DNA of 64,000 bases, from contig NZ_JAAVUQ010000032.1 of NCBI RefSeq assembly GCF_018449515.1, positions 23,837 through 87,836 of the forward strand, in the 5' to 3' direction. A program made the translations under genes and the position numbers. This document shows positions 55,557 through 63,890 of this stretch, in pieces. Position 1 is the stretch's first letter; each line of letters starts with the position of its first letter. This DNA is from Caballeronia sp. dw_19 (GTDB lineage Bacteria > Pseudomonadota > Gammaproteobacteria > Burkholderiales > Burkholderiaceae). The notes beneath the pieces were generated by a model. It was not told the DNA's origin. It made no database searches and was given only the letters and a program-made list of their open reading frames with translations.

Positions 55557-56216
55557 ATGGATCCGAGCGCATCGCCGACCACCGTCCGCCAACTGGCTGT
55601 CCACAAGCTGCGCAATGCCATTCTGTCGGGCGAGCTCAGACCGGGAACCAAGCTGGTCGAGAACGACCTGTGCGCGATGCTGGGTGTCAGCCGACCCTCG
55701 GTGCGCGAGGCCTTGCTCAGCCTCGCGGGCGAGAAGCTCATCACGATGATTCCCAATCGCGGGCCTTTCGTGTCGGCGCTCGACTGGAGAGAGGCCGAGG
55801 AAATCTATCACGTTCGCGAACTTCTGGAAGGCGAAGCGGCGGCGCTCTGCTGCAGCAACATCGACGATGCGCAACTCGCCCGCATGAGCGAGGCGCTGGA
55901 CGCGTTCGAGGCCGCTGTACTGTCCGACGACGCCGACAAGCGCGTGATTTCGACCACGCTGTTCTACGACGTGATGCTGCACAGTTGCGGCAACCGGGTC
56001 ATTGAGCAGATGCTGACGGGCCTGCAGGCGCGTGTGACCTTTCTGCGCGAGCGTTCCATGTCGAGCCCCGGCCGCGGCATTTCCAGCCTGCATGAAATGC
56101 GCGACATCTACGAGGCGATCGTCGCGCGGGTGCCGAAGCGGGCACGCGCCGCGGCGGCCTCGCATGTGCGGCACGCGGCCCGCGTCGCGAAGGACGTGAT
56201 GCTCGCCGGGACCTGA
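55557..56216 (+). CDS. GntR family (FadR subfamily) regulator
   Basis: A 219-aa regulator: winged helix at about 10-75 (LCAMLGVSRPSVREALLSLAGEKLI, MIPNRGPFVSAL) and a helical FCD-type effector domain (HVRELLEGEAAALCC, FYDVMLHSCGNRVIEQML, MRDIYEAIVARVPKRARAAAASHVRHAA). It aligns over its whole length with the first 215 residues of the fused regulator at 40611, so the two are paralogues. It is convergent with the second UbiD gene (18 bases between the ends) and lies downstream of the ABC/esterase operon, so it probably controls part of the same pathway. Confidence 0.92.
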   Translation: MDPSASPTTVRQLAVHKLRNAILSGELRPGTKLVENDLCAMLGVSRPSVREALLSLAGEKLITMIPNRGPFVSALDWREAEEIYHVRELLEGEAAALCCSNIDDAQLARMSEALDAFEAAVLSDDADKRVISTTLFYDVMLHSCGNRVIEQMLTGLQARVTFLRERSMSSPGRGISSLHEMRDIYEAIVARVPKRARAAAASHVRHAARVAKDVMLAGT

Positions 56217-56234
56217 CGCCGGCGGGCGCCGTCC

Positions 56235-57653
56235 TCAGATGAGCGCGTGGCCCCACTTCTTTTCGATCTCGTCCGCTTCCTCGTTCGAGAGCGCCGAGGG
56301 AGTCGGGAAGCGGTCGAACCATTCGAACGGGCGGCACGCGTTGAGGATCAGCTTGGAGTTGGTGGTGTTACCGGAGCTGCGCTGCGCTGGATGGATGCGC
56401 GGGTCGAGCGACGAACTCCAGCCGTCCCGAACGATATCCGCGGCCTCGGACGGCTCGCAGCGGGTCGTGATCGCCCACAATACATCGCCGATATTGGACG
56501 GATCGATGTCGTCGTCGACCATCACCACGAGCCGTCCCAGGTATGAATTCGCGGCTGCGATCATGCCCGCGCGCTTCGCATGCCCCGCGTATCGCTGCTT
56601 GAGCGCGATCACCGTCATCGTGGTGGAGACGTGCTGCCAGACGCCCGCGATATCCGTGATGCCCGCCGCTTCCAGGTTGGTCCAGATGCCCGCTCCCCGC
56701 AGCGGCAGGCCGAAATGGTGCCGGGGCGGCTTCAGCGGCGGCGAGCCGAACAGGATGGGATCGTCGCGGTAATACGCCCCGCTCACTTCCATCACCGGCG
56801 CCGGGCGCTTGTCGGCCGCGTAGTAGCCGGTGAACTCGCCGAACGGTCCTTCATCCAGCGAGGTTTCCGACATCGGCAGCAGCTGACCTTCGAGAATGAT
56901 CTCCGCCAACGCCGGGATCGACAGGCCGGTCTGCGGCGCGGGATATACGTCGATAGGCGCGCCCTTGATCGCGCCGGCGAAGTCGAACTCCGAGACACCT
57001 TCGGGTAGGTACTCGAATCCCGCTGAAAACAGTGCGGGATCCTCACCATTGACGATCGCAACCGGGCACGACTGCCCCTTGCTCCAGTATTTTCTCGCGA
57101 TGATGGCGCCGTGACGCCCCGGATGGTCGAATTGAATCGTCACGCGTTTCGGACCATGCACCTGTACCCGGTAGATCGACGCATTGACCCAGCCGGTATC
57201 CGGATCGCGCATGACCACCAGGCTGCCCGAACCGATGTACGGGCCGCCGTCACCGCGATGCCAGATCGGCGCGGGGAAGCGGCCGAGGTCGACATCCTCG
57301 CCCTGATGGCAATTCGCCATGAAGGGCGCTTCCGTCACGAGCCGTGGCGCGAGCGGCTTGAGCGTGCCGCGCCGGTCCTTCCAGCACTTGAGCGCATCGA
57401 GCGGCCGCAGGAACGGATCGACACCGAGCGCGAGTGCCGCGCGCTGCGGTGTCATCGTCGCGTTGCTGAAGATCCGGAAGCCAGGCTGGTAGCCCGCGAT
57501 GTTATCGAACAGGAGCGCGGGCGGATTCGCCATCCCCGCCGCGACCTCGGTCACCCCACCGATCTCGTATGCCGCGTCGGCGCCATCGATACGCCTGAGC
57601 GCACCCAGTTGATCGACCTGTTCTATGAATTCACGCAAATCCCGATAACCCAC
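56235..57653 (-). CDS. UbiD family decarboxylase 2
   Basis: A 472-aa prenyl-FMN-dependent (de)carboxylase. YRDLREFIEQVDQLGALRRI at the N-terminus, GPYIGSGSLVVMRDPDTGWVNASIYR, EIILEGQLLP and LDEGPFGEFTGYY (the catalytic Glu pair) are classic, and VMVDDDIDPSNIGDVLWAITTRCEP is near the end. The start is GTG 57653 with GAGGAG seven bases upstream. It is preceded by an MFS gene (57695-58960) in the same direction, 41 bases away, so both form an operon. Its cofactor probably comes from the UbiX at 36007. It differs strongly from the UbiD at 42098, implying a second acid substrate or step. Confidence 0.93.
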   Translation of the reverse strand: MGYRDLREFIEQVDQLGALRRIDGADAAYEIGGVTEVAAGMANPPALLFDNIAGYQPGFRIFSNATMTPQRAALALGVDPFLRPLDALKCWKDRRGTLKPLAPRLVTEAPFMANCHQGEDVDLGRFPAPIWHRGDGGPYIGSGSLVVMRDPDTGWVNASIYRVQVHGPKRVTIQFDHPGRHGAIIARKYWSKGQSCPVAIVNGEDPALFSAGFEYLPEGVSEFDFAGAIKGAPIDVYPAPQTGLSIPALAEIILEGQLLPMSETSLDEGPFGEFTGYYAADKRPAPVMEVSGAYYRDDPILFGSPPLKPPRHHFGLPLRGAGIWTNLEAAGITDIAGVWQHVSTTMTVIALKQRYAGHAKRAGMIAAANSYLGRLVVMVDDDIDPSNIGDVLWAITTRCEPSEAADIVRDGWSSSLDPRIHPAQRSSGNTTNSKLILNACRPFEWFDRFPTPSALSNEEADEIEKKWGHALI

Positions 57654-57694
57654 TTTGCCACTCCTCTATTGACGTTTCTCTCCCGCGGCGCCGG

Positions 57695-58960
57695 CTAGTA
57701 CTTCCTGAAGGCCAGCGTCGACATCGACAGTGCGCCGATCAGGGCCGCCGCGGGCAACACCGACAGTCCGACATTGAAGCTGCCGGTCGTTTGAATCAGG
57801 AAGCCGATCAGCAACGGCGAGAATGCCGCGACGATATTTCCCAGCCCGTTGTGAAAACCGATCCCGGTGGCCACCGCGCCGGGCGGCAGGATGCGCAGCG
57901 CCAGCGCGAATTGCGGCGGCATGGCCGCGCCCCAGAAGAACGAGCTTGCGGTGACCATGAGCGCGGCCGCGTCGGCGCTGGCGAACTGCGTCACGAGATA
58001 CATGGAAATGCCCGCGAGAAACAGCGCGCAGGCGCTCACGATGGCGCGGCGCTGGAGCCGGTCGGACAGCCACGAACTCAGCGCCATGCCGAAGAACATG
58101 GTGACGAAGGGCAGCCATGCGTAGATGCCTGATTTCTGCAGATCGAAGTGGCGCGAGCGGACCAGGTAGCTGGGCAGCCAACTGTTGAGCCCCCAGAGGT
58201 AGATGAGGCCGCAGGTGTTGAACAGGGTCAGCGCCCAGAAGCGCCAGTCCTTGATGAACTGCAGTACCTGCTGCAAATAGGGCACCTTCTGCGCGGTGCG
58301 ATCGATCACGGCCTGGGCATCGACAGGCACGTCCGGCCTGTCCTTGATCAGCAGCAGGACCAGCGGAAGAACGATGACGATGTTCAGAAGCGCATAGGCA
58401 TAGAAGGACGACCGCCAGCCGAACGCGCCGACCAGATGGATCGTCAGTGCAAAGCCGATCGCCGAGCCGAGCGGACTTCCGACCAGCCACATGGCATTCG
58501 CCCTGGCCTGTTCACGAGGCGGGAACCACTGCTTGACCAGTGCGTTGGTCAACGAGAACTGCGGACCTTCCGCGATGCCCAGCAGGAGCCTGAACATGAG
58601 CATCGCGCTGAAGCTGTTGGTTGCCCCCATCAAGGCCATGGAAATGCCCCAGACCGCCGCGCCCGCGGCCATGGCGCGCTTCGGACCGAACATGTCGCCC
58701 GCGAAGCTCAGCAGCAGCCCCGACACGCCGTATGCGAAGACGAACGCGGTCATCAGGAGACCGAGCCGCGCCGGGTTGTAGCCATGCCCCATCGCGTTTT
58801 GAAAGGCCGTGTCCGTGAAGAGAATGGCGACGCTGATCCGGTCGAAGAACGCCGAGATCACCGCGAGAAACAGGACGCCCGCGATCAGCCAGCGCCGTCT
58901 GCTGACACGCGCCACCGATGGCTCGAGCGCCGCGTCGGCCAAGTCGTTCAACATCTGCAT
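57695..58960 (-). CDS. MFS transporter, paralogue of the one at 33021
   Basis: A 421-aa major facilitator with 12 membrane segments. FFDRISVAILFTD, YGVSGLLLSFAGDMFGPKRAM, GIAEGPQFSLTNALVKQWFPPREQARANAMWLVGSPLGSAIGF and WGLNSWLPSYLVRSRHF parallel the MFS protein at 33021 block by block. AGAGGA precedes ATG 58960. With the UbiD gene downstream it forms an uptake-plus-decarboxylation pair, mirroring the UbiD-permease pair at 42098-45125. Related carriers move aromatic acids; the cargo is not known. Confidence 0.88.
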   Translation of the reverse strand: MQMLNDLADAALEPSVARVSRRRWLIAGVLFLAVISAFFDRISVAILFTDTAFQNAMGHGYNPARLGLLMTAFVFAYGVSGLLLSFAGDMFGPKRAMAAGAAVWGISMALMGATNSFSAMLMFRLLLGIAEGPQFSLTNALVKQWFPPREQARANAMWLVGSPLGSAIGFALTIHLVGAFGWRSSFYAYALLNIVIVLPLVLLLIKDRPDVPVDAQAVIDRTAQKVPYLQQVLQFIKDWRFWALTLFNTCGLIYLWGLNSWLPSYLVRSRHFDLQKSGIYAWLPFVTMFFGMALSSWLSDRLQRRAIVSACALFLAGISMYLVTQFASADAAALMVTASSFFWGAAMPPQFALALRILPPGAVATGIGFHNGLGNIVAAFSPLLIGFLIQTTGSFNVGLSVLPAAALIGALSMSTLAFRKY

Positions 58961-59047
58961 GCTCTGGTTCCTCTAAAAAGATCGTCCGGATTACAGGTTG
59001 CCGCTGCCCGATCCAAGGCGCGCGGACGTCAATATGCAGCATGTCAA

Positions 59048-59060
59048 AATGACTGACAAT
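59048..59060 (-). promoter_or_regulatory. Degenerate GntR-type half site
   Basis: On the minus strand it reads ATTGTCAGTCATT: the left arm ATTGT matches copies A-D, the right arm does not. It lies about 90 bases upstream of the MFS gene at 58960 and could be a weak fifth site. Confidence 0.3.
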
Positions 59061-59212
59061 CCTACGGATGATATTTTTATTTTCGCCCCTTTCGGTGCCC
59101 GATTTTGGAGCCTCACTTCAAGAAATTTTGCATAAAATCACCTTTTTAAAGCACTTTCTTCATCAGTGCACCGATATGCTTCCTGATAGCTGGACAGTTC
59201 ATTTTATATTAT

Positions 59213-59229
59213 TCAACTAATATAGTTGA
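59213..59229. promoter_or_regulatory. MarR-type palindromic operator candidate
   Basis: TCAACTAATATAGTTGA has perfect 7-base arms (TCAACTA/TAGTTGA) around ATA. The size and form fit MarR-family boxes, and a MarR gene ends the operon that starts 81 bases to the right. A -35-like TTGACA overlaps its right edge (59226-59231). Confidence 0.55.
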
Positions 59230-59309
59230 CAAACAAATCGACGCGCAGGAAGATCGCTTCGCAGCGGCCGGCGATCAGCGCCGGCCAAGTGGGATGCGAG
59301 GACACGTGA

Positions 59310-59837
59310 ATGAGTGGTGGCACTGATAGCTTCAAAAGCGCGATGCGGCTGCTGGTTGGCGGCGTCACGCTGCTCACGACGGCGAACGGGAACGAGCGTC
59401 GCGGAATGACTGCGACGGCGGTCTGCTCGCTGTCCGTCGATCCGCCGCGCATACTCGCCTGCGTCAACCTGCAAGGCGCCACCTATCGCGTGATGGCGGC
59501 CGGCCGCGCGATGACGGTGAACCTGCTCGGCGCCAGTCATGAAAACCTGGCCCGCCGCTTCGGCGCGGGTTCGGCTCATGCGGATGATCCGTTCGCGAGC
59601 GGCAACTGGTCCACTGGCAGCAACGGCGCGCCCAGGCTGCTCGATGCCCTCGCCGCTTTGGAATGTTCGATCGAGGAGATGATCGTCACCCGGACGCACG
59701 CCATCGTGATCGGCGATGTACGGGATGTGATCGTTACGGGCGATCCCCGGCCGCTGATTTACGTTAACGGAAGCTTTCGTCACGTGGATGCGCTCGAGCA
59801 CGTCCCGCCATCCCGTCCCGCCCAGACAATTCAATAA
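59310..59837 (+). CDS. Flavin reductase of a two-component monooxygenase (HpaC-like)
   Basis: A 175-aa flavin reductase-like protein that would reduce FMN or FAD with NAD(P)H for the oxygenase next to it. FKSAMRLLVGGVTLLTTANG, RRGMTATAVCSLSVDPPRILACVN, MTVNLLGASHENLARRFG and ECSIEEMIVTRTHAIVIGDV are family blocks. GCGAGGA precedes ATG 59310. It is followed by the HpaB-type oxygenase after 12 bases, and is divergent from the MFS/UbiD operon. Confidence 0.92.
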   Translation: MSGGTDSFKSAMRLLVGGVTLLTTANGNERRGMTATAVCSLSVDPPRILACVNLQGATYRVMAAGRAMTVNLLGASHENLARRFGAGSAHADDPFASGNWSTGSNGAPRLLDALAALECSIEEMIVTRTHAIVIGDVRDVIVTGDPRPLIYVNGSFRHVDALEHVPPSRPAQTIQ

Positions 59838-59849
59838 GCAAATCTGATC

Positions 59850-61355
59850 ATGTCCGTTACCGAATCTCCAGTCATCAGCGACTCCAAGCGGATCGCGGCA
59901 AACTCCATGCGCAGCGGCACCGATTACATCGCCAGCATCAGGCAAGATGGGCGTCAGGTATTCCTGAATGGCGAAATCGTCGGCGATGTGACGGTTCACC
60001 CGGCGTTCAAGGGTGCCGTGCAAACGGTCGCGCGTCTTTACGACATCGCGGCCGCCCCTGAGAACCGTGAGCTGATGACGTTCCGGTCGCCCACCAGTCA
60101 CAGCCCGGTGTTGCGCTGCTATCAGATCCCCGGCACGATCGAAGCGCTTGCCGAGCGGCGCCGGATGTCCGAGAAATGGGCCGAAGCCACCTGCGGGCTG
60201 ATGGGACGATCGCCGGATCACGTGGCGGGGTTCCTGAGCGGATTCGCCGCGAAGCCGGAGGTCTTCGGCGCGGCGGGTCAGTCGTTCGCCGACAACGTAA
60301 CGCGCTTTCACGCCTATGCGCGCGACCATCATCTCTACGCCGCGTATGCGATCGTGCCGCCACAGATCGACCGGAGCAAGCCTGCGCACCAGCAAAGCGA
60401 CCCCACGCTGTATGCGGGCGTGGTCAAGGAGCGCGACGACGGCATCGTGCTCAAGGGCGCGCAGCAATTGGCAACGGGCAGCGTCCTTGCCGACTACCTG
60501 TACCTGAGCTGCATCCATCCGCTGAATCCCGGCGACGAAGCGTACGCGAACGGCGTGATGATCCCGATGAACGCGCCGGGGCTCAAGGTCTATTCGCGCC
60601 GCTCTTTCGCCGAGGTGACGTCCGGCACCTTCGACTATCCGCTCTCCAGCCGCTTCGACGAAACCGATTCCCTGGTAGTGCTGGACGACGTCTTCGTGCC
60701 ATGGGAAAACGTCTTCGTGTATCGCAACCGGCAGATCTGCTGGGACCAGTGGTGGAAGACGCCATCGCATTCGTACGGCAACCATCAGGCGCAGGCGCGC
60801 TATGCAACCAAGCTGCGCTTCATGCTCGGCCTGACCAAGCGCATCAACCAGTTGACCGGTAACGACGCCTTGCCGCCCGTGCAGGTTCAGATGGGTGAAA
60901 TGGCGTCGATCGCGACCATCGTCGAATCGATGGTAATCGCGCAGGAAAGCCTGGGGTCGATCGACGAGCAAGGTGTCGCGTGGCCTTCCAAGGCCGTGCT
61001 GTACGCCGTGATGGCGCTGCAGTCGCAGCTCAACCCGAAGATGGTGGACATCATGCGCGAGCTGAGCGGCGGCTCCATGATCATGCTGCCGTCCTCCGAA
61101 AGCGACTACGACAATCCGGCCATCGCGCAGGACCTGGAGCGCTACGTAGCGTCTCCCGGTAGCACGTCGCGCGAACGCGTGGCGCTGCTCAAGATGGCAT
61201 GGGACATGGTGGGCACCGAATTCGCCGGACGCCATCAGCAATACGAAAAGTTCTACGGCGGCGCGTCGTTCCTCGTGAAGCAGAACATGGCCCGGGCCTA
61301 CGATTTCAAGCGGGCGACGCAGATGGTGGACGACCTGCTCGCGCTCGATGACTGA
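59850..61355 (+). CDS. 4-hydroxyphenylacetate 3-hydroxylase-type monooxygenase (HpaB family)
   Basis: A 501-aa oxygenase component with the acyl-CoA-dehydrogenase-like fold of HpaB, HadA and related flavin-dependent phenol hydroxylases. SGTDYIASIRQDGRQVFLNGE, YRTPTSHSPVLRCYQI-like FRSPTSHSPVLRCYQ, HAYARDHHLYAAYAIVPPQIDR, GAQQLATGSVLADYLYL and VLDDVFVPWENVFVYR are conserved. It receives reduced flavin from the upstream reductase and hydroxylates an aromatic or heteroaromatic ring with O2. It sits beside a UbiD/MFS operon, so it may act on the decarboxylated product. Substrates of this family range from phenols to pyrrole- and pyridine-type rings; none can be chosen here. Confidence 0.93.
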   Translation: MSVTESPVISDSKRIAANSMRSGTDYIASIRQDGRQVFLNGEIVGDVTVHPAFKGAVQTVARLYDIAAAPENRELMTFRSPTSHSPVLRCYQIPGTIEALAERRRMSEKWAEATCGLMGRSPDHVAGFLSGFAAKPEVFGAAGQSFADNVTRFHAYARDHHLYAAYAIVPPQIDRSKPAHQQSDPTLYAGVVKERDDGIVLKGAQQLATGSVLADYLYLSCIHPLNPGDEAYANGVMIPMNAPGLKVYSRRSFAEVTSGTFDYPLSSRFDETDSLVVLDDVFVPWENVFVYRNRQICWDQWWKTPSHSYGNHQAQARYATKLRFMLGLTKRINQLTGNDALPPVQVQMGEMASIATIVESMVIAQESLGSIDEQGVAWPSKAVLYAVMALQSQLNPKMVDIMRELSGGSMIMLPSSESDYDNPAIAQDLERYVASPGSTSRERVALLKMAWDMVGTEFAGRHQQYEKFYGGASFLVKQNMARAYDFKRATQMVDDLLALDD

Positions 61356-61460
61356 CGCCCCTGTGCACGCGCTCCTGTTATCCTGCCACCTCTTTCAGGA
61401 GGCGCGCATACCGAAGTGGGTACGCAGCGCCGCCGCATTGTCATAAGAGAAGAGGCCCCG

Positions 61461-61955
61461 ATGCGCGACCCGCTCGAGCCACGCAGGCTCGCCGCCGAAT
61501 TGAAGGTTGTCAGGGAAGCCCGCGAAACCGCGGAGAAGCATCCGTATTTTCGCGGTGTTGCCAATGCGCGCTATGTGTTGCGCAAGGTGTTCCGTATTGT
61601 CGAGGAGCAGGCGAGAGCGTTGGGGCTTGATTCGATCGATCATCAATGCCTGATCCAGATCTACGGCAGTGCGGACCGGCGACTACGAATCAAGGAACTC
61701 GCCTCCCGCATGGACATTTCGCAGGCGTTCGCGTCCAATGTGGCGCGGACGTTAGTGGAAAAGCGATACATCATCCGGGTTCCCTGCGACGACGATCTGC
61801 GTTCCCATTTCCTCGAGATAACGGATACCGGCATCAAGTTGCTGTGCGAGATCGATGATGCAGTCAGAATGCACGTCGACTACTTCACGAAGCAGCTGTC
61901 GAGCAATGAACGAGAGATGACGATTTACATCATGATGTTCTATGTCGGCCTTTAG
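61461..61955 (+). CDS. MarR family transcriptional regulator
   Basis: A 164-aa winged-helix regulator. The N-terminal helix (RYVLRKVFRIVEEQARALGL), recognition region LRIKELASRMDISQAFASNVARTLVEKRYIIRVPCDDDLRSHFLEITDTG (helix-turn-helix and wing with the D-x-R motif) are clear. I use ATG 61461 with AGAGG upstream; GTG 61416 is an alternative. It follows the HpaB-type gene by 105 bases and may repress the flavin reductase/HpaB operon through the palindrome at 59213. Confidence 0.9.
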   Translation: MRDPLEPRRLAAELKVVREARETAEKHPYFRGVANARYVLRKVFRIVEEQARALGLDSIDHQCLIQIYGSADRRLRIKELASRMDISQAFASNVARTLVEKRYIIRVPCDDDLRSHFLEITDTGIKLLCEIDDAVRMHVDYFTKQLSSNEREMTIYIMMFYVGL

Positions 61956-62139
61956 GCCGGCGATGTCAGCACGGACGTGTGCTGCGCAACTCTCAACGAG
62001 ACGGGCTTCAGTTCCCGAGCGCATTGGCCTGTTCACGCATGATGAACTTCTGAATCTTGCATATTTGCATCGAAACCCTTAATAGCAGGTCGTAGACGGG
62101 AGCGTTAAAAACTTAGGGGTATTGTGTTCCGTGTTCGCT

Positions 62140-62635
62140 CAGGGCTGTTAACTATTCAAGAGTTGTGTTAACGTAACTTTTTGAGTTGTATATGGTGAAG
62201 TGAGATGCTGCTTGGAGGATTGTTTTCGGAATTGGTCGACCAACGCGGGGCGAGAGGCAAGCGTTATCAGCAGGAGCCACTGCTGTGCGCATTATTGCTG
62301 GCCGTGTTGTCAGGCGCGACATCATTGAGAAAAATGGAGCTTTTCATCGAAGAGCGACTCGGGCAACTCAATGCCTTGTTCGGTACGTCATGGAAGAAAG
62401 CGCCCACATGCGTTGGAATTCGCCGGTTTCTGCTGAGGCTCGATGCGACGACAGTTGAAGAGGTCGTTCGCCGACATGCCGAAAAGCAAGTGTCGACGCA
62501 GCCAGGAATACAGTTCATTGCGCTCGATGGAAAAGCGCTGCGAGGAAGTGCGTCGCGTGTGATGGACCTGCGCGCACGGCAGTTGGGGTCGGCTTTTACG
62601 CAGGATGACTTAATTATCCTGGGGCATCTTGAAGT
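62140..62635 (+). mobile_element. Left part of an ISAs1-family insertion sequence
   Basis: CAGGGCTGTTAACTATTCAAG starting at 62140 looks like an ISAs1-type terminal repeat. The transposase gene inside (from 62205) is intact until an IS6-family end begins at 62636. The right part is missing from the window. Confidence 0.6.
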
Positions 62636-62651
62636 GGTTCTGTCGCAATAA
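62205..62651 (+). pseudogene. Truncated ISAs1-family transposase
   Basis: About 143 codons of an ISAs1/H-repeat transposase: LLCALLLAVLSGATSLRKME is the associated N-terminal domain and FIALDGKALRGSASR carries the first catalytic aspartate. The frame runs into the IS6 terminal repeat at 62636 and stops five codons later. The other catalytic residues are absent. Confidence 0.8.
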
Positions 62652-63287
62652 GGACTTTTGCACGACGGCAGCCACTATATGTAGTGCTCACGCGGTCGTT
62701 TTACCTGTTCTGTTGTGGGTGACCGAACGTCCAATTTCTTATTGCGACAGAGCCGCCGGTGGGCAGGAGCTGGCGCATGGATGAAACGTATGTCGGAGTC
62801 GAAGGCCAGTGGAAGTATCTTTACCGGGCGGTGGACAAGGCCGGTAAAACCATTGATTTCCTGCTCAGAACCAAGCGGGACAAGGTGGCAGCACGGCGCT
62901 TCTTTGACAAGGCAATCGGTCAGAACGGCTCGCCCGAAACAGTGACTATCGACAAAAGCGGCTCCAATCTGGCCGCTCTGCACGCGGTAAATGCCGAGCG
63001 CGAGACACCTATCAAGATCCGTCAGGTCAAGTACCTGAACAACGTGGTCGAGCAGGATCATCGGGCCATCAAACGCATCACCCGGCCGACGCTGGGGTTC
63101 AAGGATTTTCACTGCGCGCGCGTTATTCTGAGTGGCATCGAGTTGATGAACATGATCAAGAAAGGACAGATGAAATGTCGGGGCAAGACTCCGCTGTCTG
63201 CCGCCCAGCAGTTTTACTCGTTAGCTTCATAAGTAATCCTCCGCATAGCGCCTCCGCTCGACTCACCATTCTTATTGCGACGGAACC
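62636..63287 (+). mobile_element. Internally deleted IS6-family element
   Basis: Bounded by GGTTCTGTCGCAATAAG (62636-62652) and CTTATTGCGACGGAACC (63271-63287), inverted copies with one mismatch. A third copy, CTTATTGCGACAGAGCC, lies inside at 62738-62754 in right-end orientation, so the first 119 bases look like a mini-element joined to the 3' part of an IS6 transposase. The total of 652 bp is shorter than a complete IS6 (about 800 bp). Confidence 0.75.
62755..63232 (+). pseudogene. IS6-family transposase lacking its N-terminus
   Basis: Reading from PVGRSWRMDETYVGVEGQW through KYLYRAVDKAGKTIDF, TIDKSGSN, RQVKYLNNVVEQDHRAIKRITRP and GIELMNMIKKGQ, this is the DDE domain of IS6 transposases with its Asp-Asp-Glu set apparently kept (DET, DKS, EQD). 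The N-terminal zinc/helix-turn-helix region is absent, so the protein is probably inactive. Confidence 0.85.
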
Positions 63288-63391
63288 CGTAAACAGGTCT
63301 CGCCCTGACTGATCCTGGAGCGACAAAATGACCCCAGTTTTGACAGCACCTTAACGAATTAACGACGCATCATCGAACGGTTTGCTTCCGC

Positions 63392-63520
63392 TCATCTTCT
63401 CAACACGTACCTGCCATCCTTATGAATGACTTTTCCACGGTCGCTCACCACCGCGCCTTTTGAACGCAGCAGCACCGGGCGGTTTGAAGCCCGCTCCTGC
63501 AAGCCGGCTTCGGGAGGCCT
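63392..63520 (-). pseudogene. Unrecognised C-terminal protein fragment
   Basis: On the minus strand one frame reads PEAGLQERASNRPVLLRSK, then GAVVSDRGKVIHKDGRYVLR, and stops at 63392. The composition looks like real protein sequence, but I know no matching family. It lies between two IS fragments. Confidence 0.25.
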
Positions 63521-63589
63521 ACTCGCATCTTCAGTACAGCACCACAAGCTTTCGCTTGTGTTCGTGACACACTCTCGTCTATCCGCCAG

Positions 63590-63890
63590 CTCCTACCAAC
63601 CGGCCGTTTGCGGCGGCGAAACTCTTTCTCCAGCACCGGCAACAGCTTGATGGCCCGGCGGCGCACAGTCGAATGATCAACCGAAATGCCACGCTCAGCC
63701 ATCATGTCTTCAAGGTGCCCAGGCTCAGCGGATAGGCCACGTACCAGCGCACGCAAGTCAGGATCACGTCGAGCGGATAATGCAGGCGTTTGAGCACTCG
63801 GGCGACCGCCGGATTCAACATCTTCATCGAGCTTTCAACTGTTCGTGTCGTTCCGCACATCATACTGGACCACCTTACTGCAACAGAACC
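63590..63890 (-). pseudogene. IS6-family transposase N-terminal fragment with terminal repeat
   Basis: On the minus strand: the terminal repeat (CTTACTGCAACAGAACC at 63874-63890 on the plus strand), then YPLDVILTCVRWYVAYPLSLG, a frameshift, and HLEDMMAERGISVDHSTVRRRA plus KRPVGRSWRIDE. It breaks off right after the first catalytic aspartate near 63590. It is the complement of the fragment at 62755, which starts at the same point of the protein, but the two differ in sequence. Confidence 0.8.

Larger units (their letters stand above)
58961..59309. other. Divergent promoter region between MFS and flavin reductase genes
   Basis: An AT-rich 349-base region that must hold promoters for both directions. 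It contains a degenerate GntR-type site and a MarR-type palindrome, listed separately. No small gene is evident. Confidence 0.5.

Noticed and set aside
59217..61241. A 674-codon minus-strand frame opposite the HpaB-type gene
   Set aside because: It is a shadow frame; the plus strand carries clear flavin reductase and HpaB motifs, and the minus-strand protein is rich in Arg/His/Ala without any family pattern.
62636..62754. The 119-bp inverted-repeat unit as a regulatory RNA or attachment site
   Set aside because: Its ends are IS6 terminal repeats, which explains the structure better.
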